64,000 nucleotides of DNA from Mycobacterium sp. JS623 (GTDB taxonomy: Bacteria > Actinomycetota > Actinomycetes > Mycobacteriales > Mycobacteriaceae), in contig NC_019966.1 of NCBI RefSeq assembly GCF_000328565.1, positions 620,001 through 684,000 on the forward strand. The letters are read 5' to 3'. Shown one piece after another: positions 20,071-27,989 of this stretch. Every line of letters begins with the position of its first letter. Positions within the stretch are counted from its first letter, which is position 1. Below the pieces are notes generated by a model, which saw only the letters and a program-made list of their open reading frames with translations, did not search any database and was not told the origin of the DNA. Position numbers and translations under genes: made by a program.

Positions 20071-20853
20071 ATGACTGCCGACCAGGAAGTGATCAACATC
20101 GGCCTTTGGCCACGCGTCGAGCACCACGCCTCCCGGCTGGACGACGAGTGGGCGAAGTGGCAAGCCGACCGCGCTGGCCTGGACAAGGTCCTGGCGAGGG
20201 CAGGAATGTTCCAGGGGGTCGACCCCAGCGCCGTGTCCGCACTAACGCAAGACCTGCGTCTTGTCGACTTCCGAAGCGGGCACACGGTGTTCACGGAGGG
20301 CGACCCTGGCGATCGGCTGTACATCGTCATTTCGGGGAAGGTCAAGATCGGCCGCCGTTTGCCGGACGGCCGCGAGAATCTGCTCACTATCATGGGTCCG
20401 TCGGACATGTTCGGTGAATTGTCGGTCTTCGACCCGGGACCGCGGACGTCGAGCGCCACCACCATCACCGAGGTGCGCGCGGTGTCGATAAACCGCGAGA
20501 TTGTGCGTGCGTGGATCGCCGATCGTCCCGAAATCGCTGAAAAGATGTTGCGAGTGCTGGCCCGCCGACTTCGTCGCACCAACCACAACCTGGCTGATTT
20601 GATTTTCACCGACGTGCCAGGCCGGCTGGCCAAGCTGCTGCTACGGCTGGCGCAGCGGTTCGGCACGCAGGAGGGTGACGCGCTGCGCGTGTCACACGGG
20701 CTGACGCAGGAAGAGATTGCGCAGTTGGTCGGCGCCTCCCGGGAGACGGTCAACAAGGCGCTTGCCGATTTCGCCCACCGCGGCTGGATTCGCTTGGAAG
20801 GCAAGTGCTTACTGATCTCCGACTGCGAACACCTCGCGAGGCGCGCGCGGTGA
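20071..20853 (+). CDS. Crp/Fnr-family cAMP-responsive regulator, second Crp-type
   Basis: A 260-residue regulator. The part from [18 protein letters not shown] onward is very close to mycobacterial Crp (Rv3676-type, 224 residues): cyclic-nucleotide pocket with [18 protein letters not shown], and winged helix [20 protein letters not shown]. It differs by about 36 extra N-terminal residues. ATG 20071 has GGAG 8 bases upstream and is the best start. The neighbourhood does not contain nth, the usual neighbour of the housekeeping crp, so this is likely the second Crp known in fast-growing mycobacteria. The next gene (SnoaL-like) starts 60 bases downstream on the same strand. Confidence 0.9.
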   Translation: MTADQEVINIGLWPRVEHHASRLDDEWAKWQADRAGLDKVLARAGMFQGVDPSAVSALTQDLRLVDFRSGHTVFTEGDPGDRLYIVISGKVKIGRRLPDGRENLLTIMGPSDMFGELSVFDPGPRTSSATTITEVRAVSINREIVRAWIADRPEIAEKMLRVLARRLRRTNHNLADLIFTDVPGRLAKLLLRLAQRFGTQEGDALRVSHGLTQEEIAQLVGASRETVNKALADFAHRGWIRLEGKCLLISDCEHLARRAR

Positions 20854-20912
20854 GGGCCACGCTTTAGCGAGGTGTCCCCACACCGTCTGTGCGGTGTGTA
20901 GGAGGAGGACAT

Positions 20913-21500
20913 ATGGGCGTCGCGACACCAGCCCGGTTGCCAGATATCGAAGCCATCAGGGGCCTCATGACCGGATGGATTCATCGGGATAGTGGCAACT
21001 GGGCGGAACTTCTCGAGCTATTCCACCCTGACGCGACGATTGAGGTCACCTGGTTCTCGGGCCTTGCGCGCGAATTCGTCGAGGGTTCTCGGCGAATGAG
21101 CGGAACGGCCTTCAGGGCAAAACATCTCATCGCTGATCCCGTTGTGACGTTCACCGGCGACCGGGCGGTGGTCGAAACGAATGCAGTGATCGTCGTAGAG
21201 AACACCGAACTCGATCTCGGCGCCAACACCCACAACCGTTTCATCGATCAGGTGGAACGCCGCGGCGGTGTCTGGCGCATCGCGCGTCGCGACTCGGTCT
21301 ACGACTTCTCGATGTTCGCGTTGCCCTATGGTCCTGTCGAGATTGACACCGCACTGGCGCGCTCCTTCCCACGGGAGTACGCGGCGCTGGCGTACGTGTT
21401 GGTCGTCAGTGGATTTAGCGTCGACCACGTTTTCGCTACCCGCGGCAGTGACTTGGAACGCTCGATCCGCGCGAATGCCGAGCGATGGCTCGCCCGATGA
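20913..21500 (+). CDS. SnoaL/NTF2-like protein
   Basis: A 195-residue protein of the SnoaL_4-type cone fold. Typical features are DIEAIRGLMTGWIHRDSGNW, HPDATIEVTWFSG, and RFIDQVERRGGVWRIARRDSVYD, each seen within the first 150 residues. Such proteins bind small hydrophobic molecules and act as isomerases, dehydratases or polyketide-tailoring enzymes; no specific role can be given. ATG 20913 is chosen for its strong GGAGGAGGA ribosome site; the earlier in-frame ATG lacks one. It precedes the FmdB/acetamidase pair and may be cotranscribed with it, though the gap is 161 bp. Confidence 0.8.
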   Translation: MGVATPARLPDIEAIRGLMTGWIHRDSGNWAELLELFHPDATIEVTWFSGLAREFVEGSRRMSGTAFRAKHLIADPVVTFTGDRAVVETNAVIVVENTELDLGANTHNRFIDQVERRGGVWRIARRDSVYDFSMFALPYGPVEIDTALARSFPREYAALAYVLVVSGFSVDHVFATRGSDLERSIRANAERWLAR

Positions 21501-21661
21501 TGACCGATCCGCCAAACCGCGAAACGAGATGTGTGCCTCCGACTACAGCGAGTGCTGAGATTCCAGGTGGCGGAAAGTCGGGATTGGGGCCAGCATTGAC
21601 GATATCGGGACGCCGGACCGCAATTCTTGAAAGCGTCCAGCGTCGAGTGACGGAGGTTCGT

Positions 21662-21946
21662 TTGCCCACGTACGGCTACCGGTGCCGCTGTTGCGGCGGT
21701 TTCGATCTCGTGCGTCCGATGGCAGAGGCCGCGACTACCGCGCCCTGCCCCGCCTGCGGCGAGACATCTTCGCGGGTGTTCCGAGCACCCGCGTTGCGTG
21801 CGCTGGACCCCGGCCTTCGCCGCGCGCTCGACGCCGATGCCCGAAGCGCCGATGCGCCACAGGTTGTTTCGTCCGTGCCGGGCCGTTCGCGGCGAACCAC
21901 CCCGATCACTACCGATCCCCGCCACGCCCGGCTGCCCCGCCCCTAA
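21662..21946 (+). CDS. FmdB-type zinc-ribbon protein
   Basis: A 94-residue protein starting at TTG 21662 with GGAGG at good spacing. The start PTYGYRCRCCGGFDLVRPM and then CPACGET give the two CxxC knuckles of FmdB-type zinc ribbons. The C-terminal half is Arg/Pro-rich and probably disordered. In other bacteria these proteins accompany acetamidase/formamidase genes and are suspected regulators or accessory factors. The acetamidase gene begins 14 bases downstream, so they form a unit. Confidence 0.85.
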   Translation: MPTYGYRCRCCGGFDLVRPMAEAATTAPCPACGETSSRVFRAPALRALDPGLRRALDADARSADAPQVVSSVPGRSRRTTPITTDPRHARLPRP

Positions 21947-21960
21947 CACTGGAGGTCCTC

Positions 21961-23208
21961 GTGCCAGACGTCGTCTTCTCCGTCGACCAGGCCCACTCGA
22001 TGCGCGATCAGGCCGTACCCGGCCATAACCGGTGGCACCCCGCCATCCCGCCCGCTGCCACCGTTCGCCCTGGCCAGTCGATCCGGGTTGAGTGCCGCGA
22101 GTGGACCGACGGCCAGATCGGCAACAACGACTCCGCCAACGACGTTCGCGACGTCGACCTGACCCACGCCCACATGCTGTCCGGACCGATCTACGTCGAG
22201 GGTGCCGAGCCGGGTGACCTCCTCGTCGTCGACATCCTCGACCTCGGTCCGGTGCCCCAGGAAGTCGGCGATGTCCCCGGTCAGGGTTGGGGCTACACCG
22301 GGATCTTCGCGAAGGCCAACGGCGGCGGCTTCCTGACCGACCGCTTCCCCGATGCGTACAAGGCGATTTGGGATTTCGCCGGTCAGAAGTGCACCTCGCG
22401 CCATATTCCCGGTGTCGAGTTCACGGGCATCACGCATCCCGGATTGTTCGGCACCGCACCGTCGCCCGAGCTGCTGGCACGCTGGAACACCAGGGAACGG
22501 GCGCTGATCGACACCGATCCTGAGCGCGTCCCGGCGTTGGCGTTGCCGCCGCTGGAGGAAAACACGCTGGGCGGCACCGCAACTGGTGACACCCTCGGCG
22601 CGATCGCGCGCGACGGTGCTCGCACGGTTCCCGCCCGCGAGAATGGTGGCAACCACGACATCAAGAACTTCACCCGTGGTTCACGAGTGTTCTATCCCGT
22701 CCACGTGCCCGGTGCCCTGTTCTCCGGGGGCGACCTGCATTTCAGCCAGGGCGACGGCGAGATCACGTTCTGCGGGGCCATCGAAATGGGCGGCTTCATC
22801 GACTTCCACGTCGACCTGATCAAAGGCGGGATGGAAACCTACGCGGTGACGACCAACCCGATCCTGATGCCCGGCAACGTCGAACCGCGCTACTCCGAAT
22901 TCGTCACGTTCATCGGCATCGGGGTTGACCACGGCAGCGACACGCAGCTCTACAACGACGCGACGATGGCGTATCGCAATGCCTGTCTCAACGCCGTCGC
23001 CTATCTGGAGAAGTTCGGCTACTCCGGTGCGCAGGCGTATCTCCTACTCGGAGCGGCGCCGATCGAAGGCCGGGTCAGCGGCGTGGTCGACATTCCGAAC
23101 GCGTGCTGCTCGCTGTATCTGCCTACCGCGATCTTCGACTTCGACATCCGGCCCACCGCTTCGGGTCCGGTACGAGCCGACCGCGGCAGTTGCGCCGTGT
23201 CGTCGTGA
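21961..23208 (+). CDS. Acetamidase/formamidase
   Basis: A 415-residue FmdA/AmdA-family amide hydrolase that releases ammonia from formamide or acetamide. Diagnostic segments are ECREWTDGQIGNNDSANDV (residues about 45-63), HMLSGPIYVEGAEPGDLLVV, HPGLFGTAPS, GGNHDIKNFTRGSR, and SGGDLHFSQGDGE. GTG 21961 is preceded by GGAGG at 7 bases. The length matches the mycobacterial inducible acetamidase. Control by the upstream regulators is plausible but not shown by the sequence. Confidence 0.92.
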   Translation: MPDVVFSVDQAHSMRDQAVPGHNRWHPAIPPAATVRPGQSIRVECREWTDGQIGNNDSANDVRDVDLTHAHMLSGPIYVEGAEPGDLLVVDILDLGPVPQEVGDVPGQGWGYTGIFAKANGGGFLTDRFPDAYKAIWDFAGQKCTSRHIPGVEFTGITHPGLFGTAPSPELLARWNTRERALIDTDPERVPALALPPLEENTLGGTATGDTLGAIARDGARTVPARENGGNHDIKNFTRGSRVFYPVHVPGALFSGGDLHFSQGDGEITFCGAIEMGGFIDFHVDLIKGGMETYAVTTNPILMPGNVEPRYSEFVTFIGIGVDHGSDTQLYNDATMAYRNACLNAVAYLEKFGYSGAQAYLLLGAAPIEGRVSGVVDIPNACCSLYLPTAIFDFDIRPTASGPVRADRGSCAVSS

Positions 23209-23219
23209 CCGGTGGATCT

Positions 23220-23806
23220 TCATGGCGCCGATGACGTCGCGAAGACCTCGCTGGCCGCGGCGCCGAAGCCTTCGGGTTGCCCTACGGCCGCGAAGGTTCT
23301 ACCGACTTCGGTGAGCTCGTAGGCCCACCGCCAGCCCTTCTCGTGGCTCTGCTGCCGGGCGTGCAGCCACGCGCCTGCAAGATGGGGTTGGCTTGTCGCC
23401 CATTCGTTTACCAGGTCGTCTTCGACTCCGTAGGCGGCAGCGGTCTTCGAATCGAGACCAACCACGCCGCGGTGGTCTTGGTCCAGGCCGCGTACGTCAT
23501 CTTCAGCGCCGACGCCTCGGGGCTGATGGCGTTGGCGTCCAACACGATTCCCCGGAAGCCCGTCAACTGTTGGGCCACGTCGAGCGCCCCGTGCGGCGGG
23601 CAATTCGAGAACACAACGTCGGTGTTGGCCTGCAGCTCGGCAACGTCGTCGAACGGAGTCAATCCGGACTGCTCGGCGCGGCGCAATGTCGCTTCGCTAC
23701 GGCCGGTGCGCAACCAGCCGACTTCGTGGCCGCGACCGATCAGGCACGCGGCTACGGCCGCGCCCATGGCGCCGGGATGCAGGATGGCCAACCGATTACG
23801 CGCCAT
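23220..23806 (-). pseudogene. Decayed NAD(P)-dependent dehydrogenase with DUF1932 end
   Basis: Two overlapping frames each carry half of a dehydrogenase. The first frame (from ATG 23806) gives the Rossmann start LAILHPGAMGAAVAACLIGR and runs to AWTKTTAAWLVS; the second gives TAAAYGVEDDLVNEWATSQP through to the stop at 23220, with the C-terminal DUF1932-like ending. The shift lies at about 23440-23460. In addition, GIVLDANAISPEAS is joined directly to ALKMTYAAWTK, whereas intact members have roughly 90 residues (substrate motif region) between these, so an internal deletion is also likely. Gene end overlaps the MFS gene stop by 11 bases. Confidence 0.8.
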
Positions 23807-25241
23807 ACGCGTTCTCCTGTCTTCCTGCGGTCCCCGCGATGAGCGGTGCGAGCCGCACGGCCGAACGAATCGCGGGTCGCGATGTCGACCATATGGCCAG
23901 TGTGGTAATTACGAGCCCCAGCATTGCGCACATCAGCCACAACGGCCTGGCGTCGGCGGTGTACTGGGCAGTGCTTGCGGTCAGAGCCGCCCCGGCAAGC
24001 GAACCGCAAAGCGCCACACCGATACTGACGCCGACCTGACGGCTGGTCGACGCCACCGCCGAGGCCGCTCCTGCACGATCCGTCGGCATGCCGCTGACCG
24101 CCGTCGTCGTGATCGGTGCGTTCGCCATCGCGAAGCCCGCACCGAACACCGCAAAGATCGCCACCACTGTCCACACCGGAGCGGTGACGGTGAGACGGGC
24201 CAGCATCATCGTCGCCGCGGTGATCATGATTCCGGCCGCGACCAGAGATGGCCGAGTGCCGAAGCGGCCGACCAACCGACCCGACAACGGCGACAGAGTC
24301 AGAGCTGCAACAGAAACCGGTAAATACATCAAGCCGGAGTGGAACGCCGAGTAGTGCCGCGCACCCTGTAGGTACAACGACATCATGAACAGGAAGGCGC
24401 CATAGGCTGCATATGCGCACACCGCGATCACCGTCGCCGACGCGAACGGGATGCTGTGGAAGAACCGCAGATCAATGAACGGATCGTTGCGCCGGGATTC
24501 GTAGCGGAGGAATCCCAACAGTGCCAACACGGCGACGGTCCATATCGCGACGGACGGAGCGGCGCTTCCGCCCATCTCTCGTCCCTGGATGAGGACGAAA
24601 ACGACGGAGAAGAGGAACGCCACTGCCAGCGCTTGGCCGATCGGGTCGACGTCTCGCATTGTGGTCGACCGCGACTCGGGCACGAAGATCGCGGTGAGCA
24701 GGATCGCGGCCGCGCAGATCGGCAAGTTGATCCAGAACACCGCGCGCCAGTCACCGAGCTCGATCAGTGCGCCACCCAGCATCGGGCCGAGCGCCATCGC
24801 GATGCCCATCACGGCCCCCCAGATACCGATCGCCCGGGCGCGTTCCACCCGGCCGACAAACACCTGACTGATGATCGACAGCGCAACAGGATTCAGCATC
24901 GAGCCGCCGATTCCTTGCAGCAGTCGGGCCGCGATCAGGGTGTGGATGTCGGGCGCCAGGCTGCACAACAGCGATCCGACGGCGAAAATCGTCAACCCGA
25001 TCTGGAAGACGCGCCGGCGGCCAAATCGGTCGGCGGTGGCCCCGGACAACAGCAGCAATGAGGCCAGCACAAGCGTATAGACGTCGATCACCCATTGCAG
25101 CTCAGAAGCCGACGCATGCAACTCCGTTCGGATCGAAGGGATCGCGACGTTGACGATGGTCGCGTCCATCGACACGATCAGCAGACTCAGGCAGCATGAG
25201 ATCAGGATGATCACCTTGCGGCGCGAGCTGAGAGCGTTCAC
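23796..25241 (-). CDS. MFS drug-efflux transporter, EmrB/QacA (DHA2) type
   Basis: A 481-residue, probably 14-TM, proton-coupled exporter. It begins with IVSMDATIVNVAIPSIRTEL (family motif D1) and has motif A (GATADRFGRRRVFQ) and motif C-like GIAMALGPMLGGALIE. Such proteins pump dyes and drugs out of the cell. Start is GTG 25241. The downstream decayed dehydrogenase overlaps its end, suggesting that it was once part of the same operon. A GCTAGC box lies 65 bases upstream. Confidence 0.93.
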   Translation of the reverse strand: MNALSSRRKVIILISCCLSLLIVSMDATIVNVAIPSIRTELHASASELQWVIDVYTLVLASLLLLSGATADRFGRRRVFQIGLTIFAVGSLLCSLAPDIHTLIAARLLQGIGGSMLNPVALSIISQVFVGRVERARAIGIWGAVMGIAMALGPMLGGALIELGDWRAVFWINLPICAAAILLTAIFVPESRSTTMRDVDPIGQALAVAFLFSVVFVLIQGREMGGSAAPSVAIWTVAVLALLGFLRYESRRNDPFIDLRFFHSIPFASATVIAVCAYAAYGAFLFMMSLYLQGARHYSAFHSGLMYLPVSVAALTLSPLSGRLVGRFGTRPSLVAAGIMITAATMMLARLTVTAPVWTVVAIFAVFGAGFAMANAPITTTAVSGMPTDRAGAASAVASTSRQVGVSIGVALCGSLAGAALTASTAQYTADARPLWLMCAMLGLVITTLAIWSTSRPAIRSAVRLAPLIAGTAGRQENAYGA

Positions 25242-25281
25242 TTACTCGATTGTGAAACTGCAACATTGGCAAATCGAGCAC

Positions 25282-25311
25282 GCCAGCCGGAATCTGTGAC
25301 CACCTGCTAGC
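25282..25311 (-). promoter_or_regulatory. GCTAGC direct repeat upstream of the MFS gene
   Basis: On the minus strand, GCTAGC (25306-25311) and GCTGGC (25282-25287) are 24 bp apart, with AGGTGGTCACAGATTCCG between. The CAGATTCCG part has the same spacing from GCTAGC as in the aldo/keto reductase element. Confidence 0.5.
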
Positions 25312-25333
25312 TTCCAGCGGTCAGCGATCAGCG

Positions 25334-25546
25334 TCATGAGATGAGGGTGTTCAGAATGGCCTGGATGCATTGTTCCTTGCACGGCCAGCAGTACCAGTCC
25401 TCCCAGCTTCTCATCCAGTGGAGTGCCCGCCTGGTGGTGCCGCACACGGAGCACTTGAGCCTTTCATTGGATGCTGATTTGGTGACGGTCCGCCAGATGC
25501 CGTAGACGAGGAACCCCATGAAGATGAGGACGACGATTCCGGTCAT
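25334..25546 (-). CDS. Small membrane protein with zinc-ribbon-like tail
   Basis: A 70-residue protein starting at ATG 25546 with AGGAGG just upstream. One membrane segment (IVVLIFMGFLVYGIW, residues 4-18) is followed by CSVCGTT and CWPCKEQC, a likely four-Cys zinc site, with a WMRSWEDWYC linker. The frame is open to 25639, but that part looks non-coding. No known family; a membrane-tethered zinc ribbon is what the sequence shows. Confidence 0.65.
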   Translation of the reverse strand: MTGIVVLIFMGFLVYGIWRTVTKSASNERLKCSVCGTTRRALHWMRSWEDWYCWPCKEQCIQAILNTLIS

Positions 25547-25815
25547 GATCCTCCTCAGCACAACGACTTTCACGTGGAACGTGTGTTCGCTCTTGCGGAT
25601 CCGCACGTCGCGCTCCGGTCCGATTCGGCTGACGGACATCTGCGCTACCGACGGGTCTCACTTCGATGTGTGACTCGTACCAATTTGAGAATGGAGGTTG
25701 CGAAGGCGGATGTCATTATGGCCAGCCGCCATCGGCGTTTCCGGGCGCTCAGCGTCGACAACTACCTGCTACCTGGTAGCACGCGGCACCATTGCCATGC
25801 ATCGATCGCAATGTC

Positions 25816-26592
25816 CTATGAGCGCGTTGCGAACATCAAAAGGGCATCTCCGCTCACCGAGACGCCTCGTGGACCGATGCGCTCAGCCAGCCGGGCTCGA
25901 AGCTCCGAAGCCTTTCCGGCGGCGAGGACAAGGTGGTTCGAATGGGTGAATGCGAAGTCAAGCCACTGCTGCGTGGAGTAGTGGGCGTCTCGCGGGTACG
26001 TACGCTCCTCAACTGTGAATCCGGAAGCCGTGATTGAGGCGATCATCCGCCCGGTGCGACGGTCGGTGTCGACGCGATCCTTCGGCGAGCCGCCGAACAC
26101 GGATGAGCCCGGATCCATGTAGTCCCGGTATATCTCCGCGAGGTCGCTGTGAGTGGGATGTGTTGGGGACAGCCGATTCCACATCAATGCAAGACGTCCA
26201 CCGCTGGTCAACAGTCGATGAACCTTCGGCAACGCAATATCGGGATTGACCCAATGAAAGGACGACCCGAACACGACGAGGTCGAAGCGGCGCTCCGCGG
26301 GGTCCCAGTTCTCGAACGTGCCGATCTCGACGCGAATTCCCTTGTCCCTCGCGACTTCAGCCATGCGCGGATCTGGCTCAACTGCAAGAACATTGGCTCC
26401 CTTCGCGACGAGTTGCTCGGAAACGATCCCGGTACCAGCGCCAACATCGAGCACCGCTTGAGGTCTCTGCATCAGAAGGTCATCAATGAGCTGATCGGGG
26501 TAACGCGGCCTATGTGCGTCGTAGACTCGCGCCGCGGCACCAAATGAGTCCGCGCGCGCACGGTCGAGGTAGAGATCTGCACGGGGCTGCAT
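25816..26592 (-). CDS. Class I SAM-dependent methyltransferase
   Basis: A 258-residue methyltransferase. The SAM motif is AVLDVGAGTGIVSEQL (residues 46-61), with motif II AVEPDPRM and the post-motif FDLVVFGSSFHWVNP. The start FGAAARVYDAHRPRYPDQLI is typical of a mycobacterial family of small-molecule methyltransferases. Substrate unknown. ATG 26592 is the only good start. It is a single gene divergent from the FAD monooxygenase at 26811. Confidence 0.9.
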   Translation of the reverse strand: MQPRADLYLDRARADSFGAAARVYDAHRPRYPDQLIDDLLMQRPQAVLDVGAGTGIVSEQLVAKGANVLAVEPDPRMAEVARDKGIRVEIGTFENWDPAERRFDLVVFGSSFHWVNPDIALPKVHRLLTSGGRLALMWNRLSPTHPTHSDLAEIYRDYMDPGSSVFGGSPKDRVDTDRRTGRMIASITASGFTVEERTYPRDAHYSTQQWLDFAFTHSNHLVLAAGKASELRARLAERIGPRGVSVSGDALLMFATRS

Positions 26593-26654
26593 ACCGAAAG
26601 CCTACGCGCGGCGGGACTGCCTCTCGCGCAATCTGGTTGGGCGGTCGCTGATTT

Positions 26655-26754
26655 CCCCGGCTAGTGGGTATGACGCGGGTAGCGCGGACGCCCACAACGT
26701 TGGCGGCCAGCGCCAACGACAGCTGGCCGCACAGCGGCGATCCTGAGACCTATG
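26655..26754 (+). promoter_or_regulatory. Composite GCTAGC element upstream of the FAD monooxygenase
   Basis: Box 1 is GGCTAGTGGGTATGAC (26659-26674), box 2 GGCCAGCGCCAACGACAG with CAGCG at offset 54, and box 3 GATCCTGAGACCTATG at offset 85. All three match the aldo/keto reductase and htrA elements in order and spacing within one base. It ends 57 bp before the gene at 26811. Confidence 0.6.
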
Positions 26755-26810
26755 ACCACGGTCCCTCCTTCCCCGTTCGCGTCGACAGTTCTCGCCGGTG
26801 AAGGCGCCGC

Positions 26811-27989
26811 ATGACGCGGGCCATTGTGATCGGAGGGTCTCTAGGCGGACTCACCGCGGCCTTGATTCTCCGAGACCAGGGCTGGGACGTCGACGTTCTG
26901 GAACGTAGTTCTAATCCGTTGGAGGGGCGCGGGACCGGAATCGTCGCGCACCCGAGCACGGTTCGCTATCTTGTGGAGCGGGCAGGCAAATCGATTGCCG
27001 ACATTGGCATGCCCGCCCGCAGGCTTCAGTATCTCGATGCGGACGGCGCGATCATCGACGAGCAACCCTGCGCCTACCGGTTCGCCTCGTACGTCGAATT
27101 GTATCGAGGTCTGCTGGACGCCTTCGGCACCGACCACTACCACCTGTCGAGTGAGCTTGCGCGCCTGGATAACCGGGGCGATGCCGCGACAGTGTCATTG
27201 ACCGACGGTCAGACACTGGCCGCCGATCTCGTGGTGTGCGCCGATGGTATTCGGTCGACGGCACGCCGAATCATGGTCCCCGACGCCCAGCCTCGCTACG
27301 CGGGCTACCTGGCCTGGCGCGGCACCGTCGACATTGGCCAACTCAGCGGCCGTTCGGCGAGCATCCTGCTCGATGCGTACACCTACCGGATCCTCTCTCG
27401 CGGTCACCTGTTGGCCTACCCGATTCCCGGCCCGAGTGGCTCTGTGCTGTTCAACTGGCTCTGGTATCAGAACATCGCGCCCGGAGACCGTCTCACCGAC
27501 CTGCTGACCGACCGCAACGGTGTCAGGGCAGAGTTGACCGTGCCTGCCGGATCGGTCCAGACCCGCCACATTGAACAACTCCATTCGTCGGCGGCGGACC
27601 TGCCCGCGCCGCTGGCCGAGGTCATCCAACGAACCGCCGAGCCATTCATCCAGGTGATTGTCGACATCGAGGTGCCGCGGATGGCGTTCGGGCGGAGCTG
27701 TCTGATCGGCGATGCGGCGTTCGCGCTGCGGCCACACGTCGGTGTGGGCACCGCGAAGGCGGCCGACGATGCGTGGCAGCTCGGCACCGCGCTGCAGGGC
27801 ACCAGTGCACCGTACATCCCGGATCGGCTGAAGGGCTGGGAGACTCAACAGCTGTCGGTGGCGCGGCGTGCCCTACACAGGGCTCGCGCGGCGGGTCGAA
27901 GCTTGCAGGACGGCACCTGGCGGGTCGGAGAGCAGCCCCCGTTCGGACTGCTCGTGCCCGGTGACAGCGTTCTGCCCGTGGCCCTATAA
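26811..27989 (+). CDS. FAD-dependent monooxygenase
   Basis: A 392-residue flavoprotein of the PHBH/salicylate hydroxylase type. The dinucleotide motif [18 protein letters not shown] starts at residue 5, and the FAD motif [18 protein letters not shown] lies near residue 300. It would hydroxylate an aromatic or polycyclic substrate with NAD(P)H. ATG 26811 follows GAAGG. It overlaps the carboxylic acid reductase gene end-to-end by 6 bases in convergent orientation, so the two are not in one operon. The composite element lies immediately upstream. Confidence 0.9.
   Translation: MTRAIVIGGSLGGLTAALILRDQGWDVDVLERSSNPLEGRGTGIVAHPSTVRYLVERAGKSIADIGMPARRLQYLDADGAIIDEQPCAYRFASYVELYRGLLDAFGTDHYHLSSELARLDNRGDAATVSLTDGQTLAADLVVCADGIRSTARRIMVPDAQPRYAGYLAWRGTVDIGQLSGRSASILLDAYTYRILSRGHLLAYPIPGPSGSVLFNWLWYQNIAPGDRLTDLLTDRNGVRAELTVPAGSVQTRHIEQLHSSAADLPAPLAEVIQRTAEPFIQVIVDIEVPRMAFGRSCLIGDAAFALRPHVGVGTAKAADDAWQLGTALQGTSAPYIPDRLKGWETQQLSVARRALHRARAAGRSLQDGTWRVGEQPPFGLLVPGDSVLPVAL

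Noticed and set aside
25758..25790. A degenerate GCTAGC-like block (minus strand GGTAGCAGGTAGTTGTCGAC) upstream of the small zinc-ribbon gene.
   Set aside because: The core hexamer is altered at two or more places, so I left it out of the feature list.
26664..26672. GGGTAT in several GCTAGC elements as a SigF -10.
   Set aside because: No GTTT/GGTT -35 occurs at 15-17 bp in the aligned copies that I checked, so the SigF consensus is not met.
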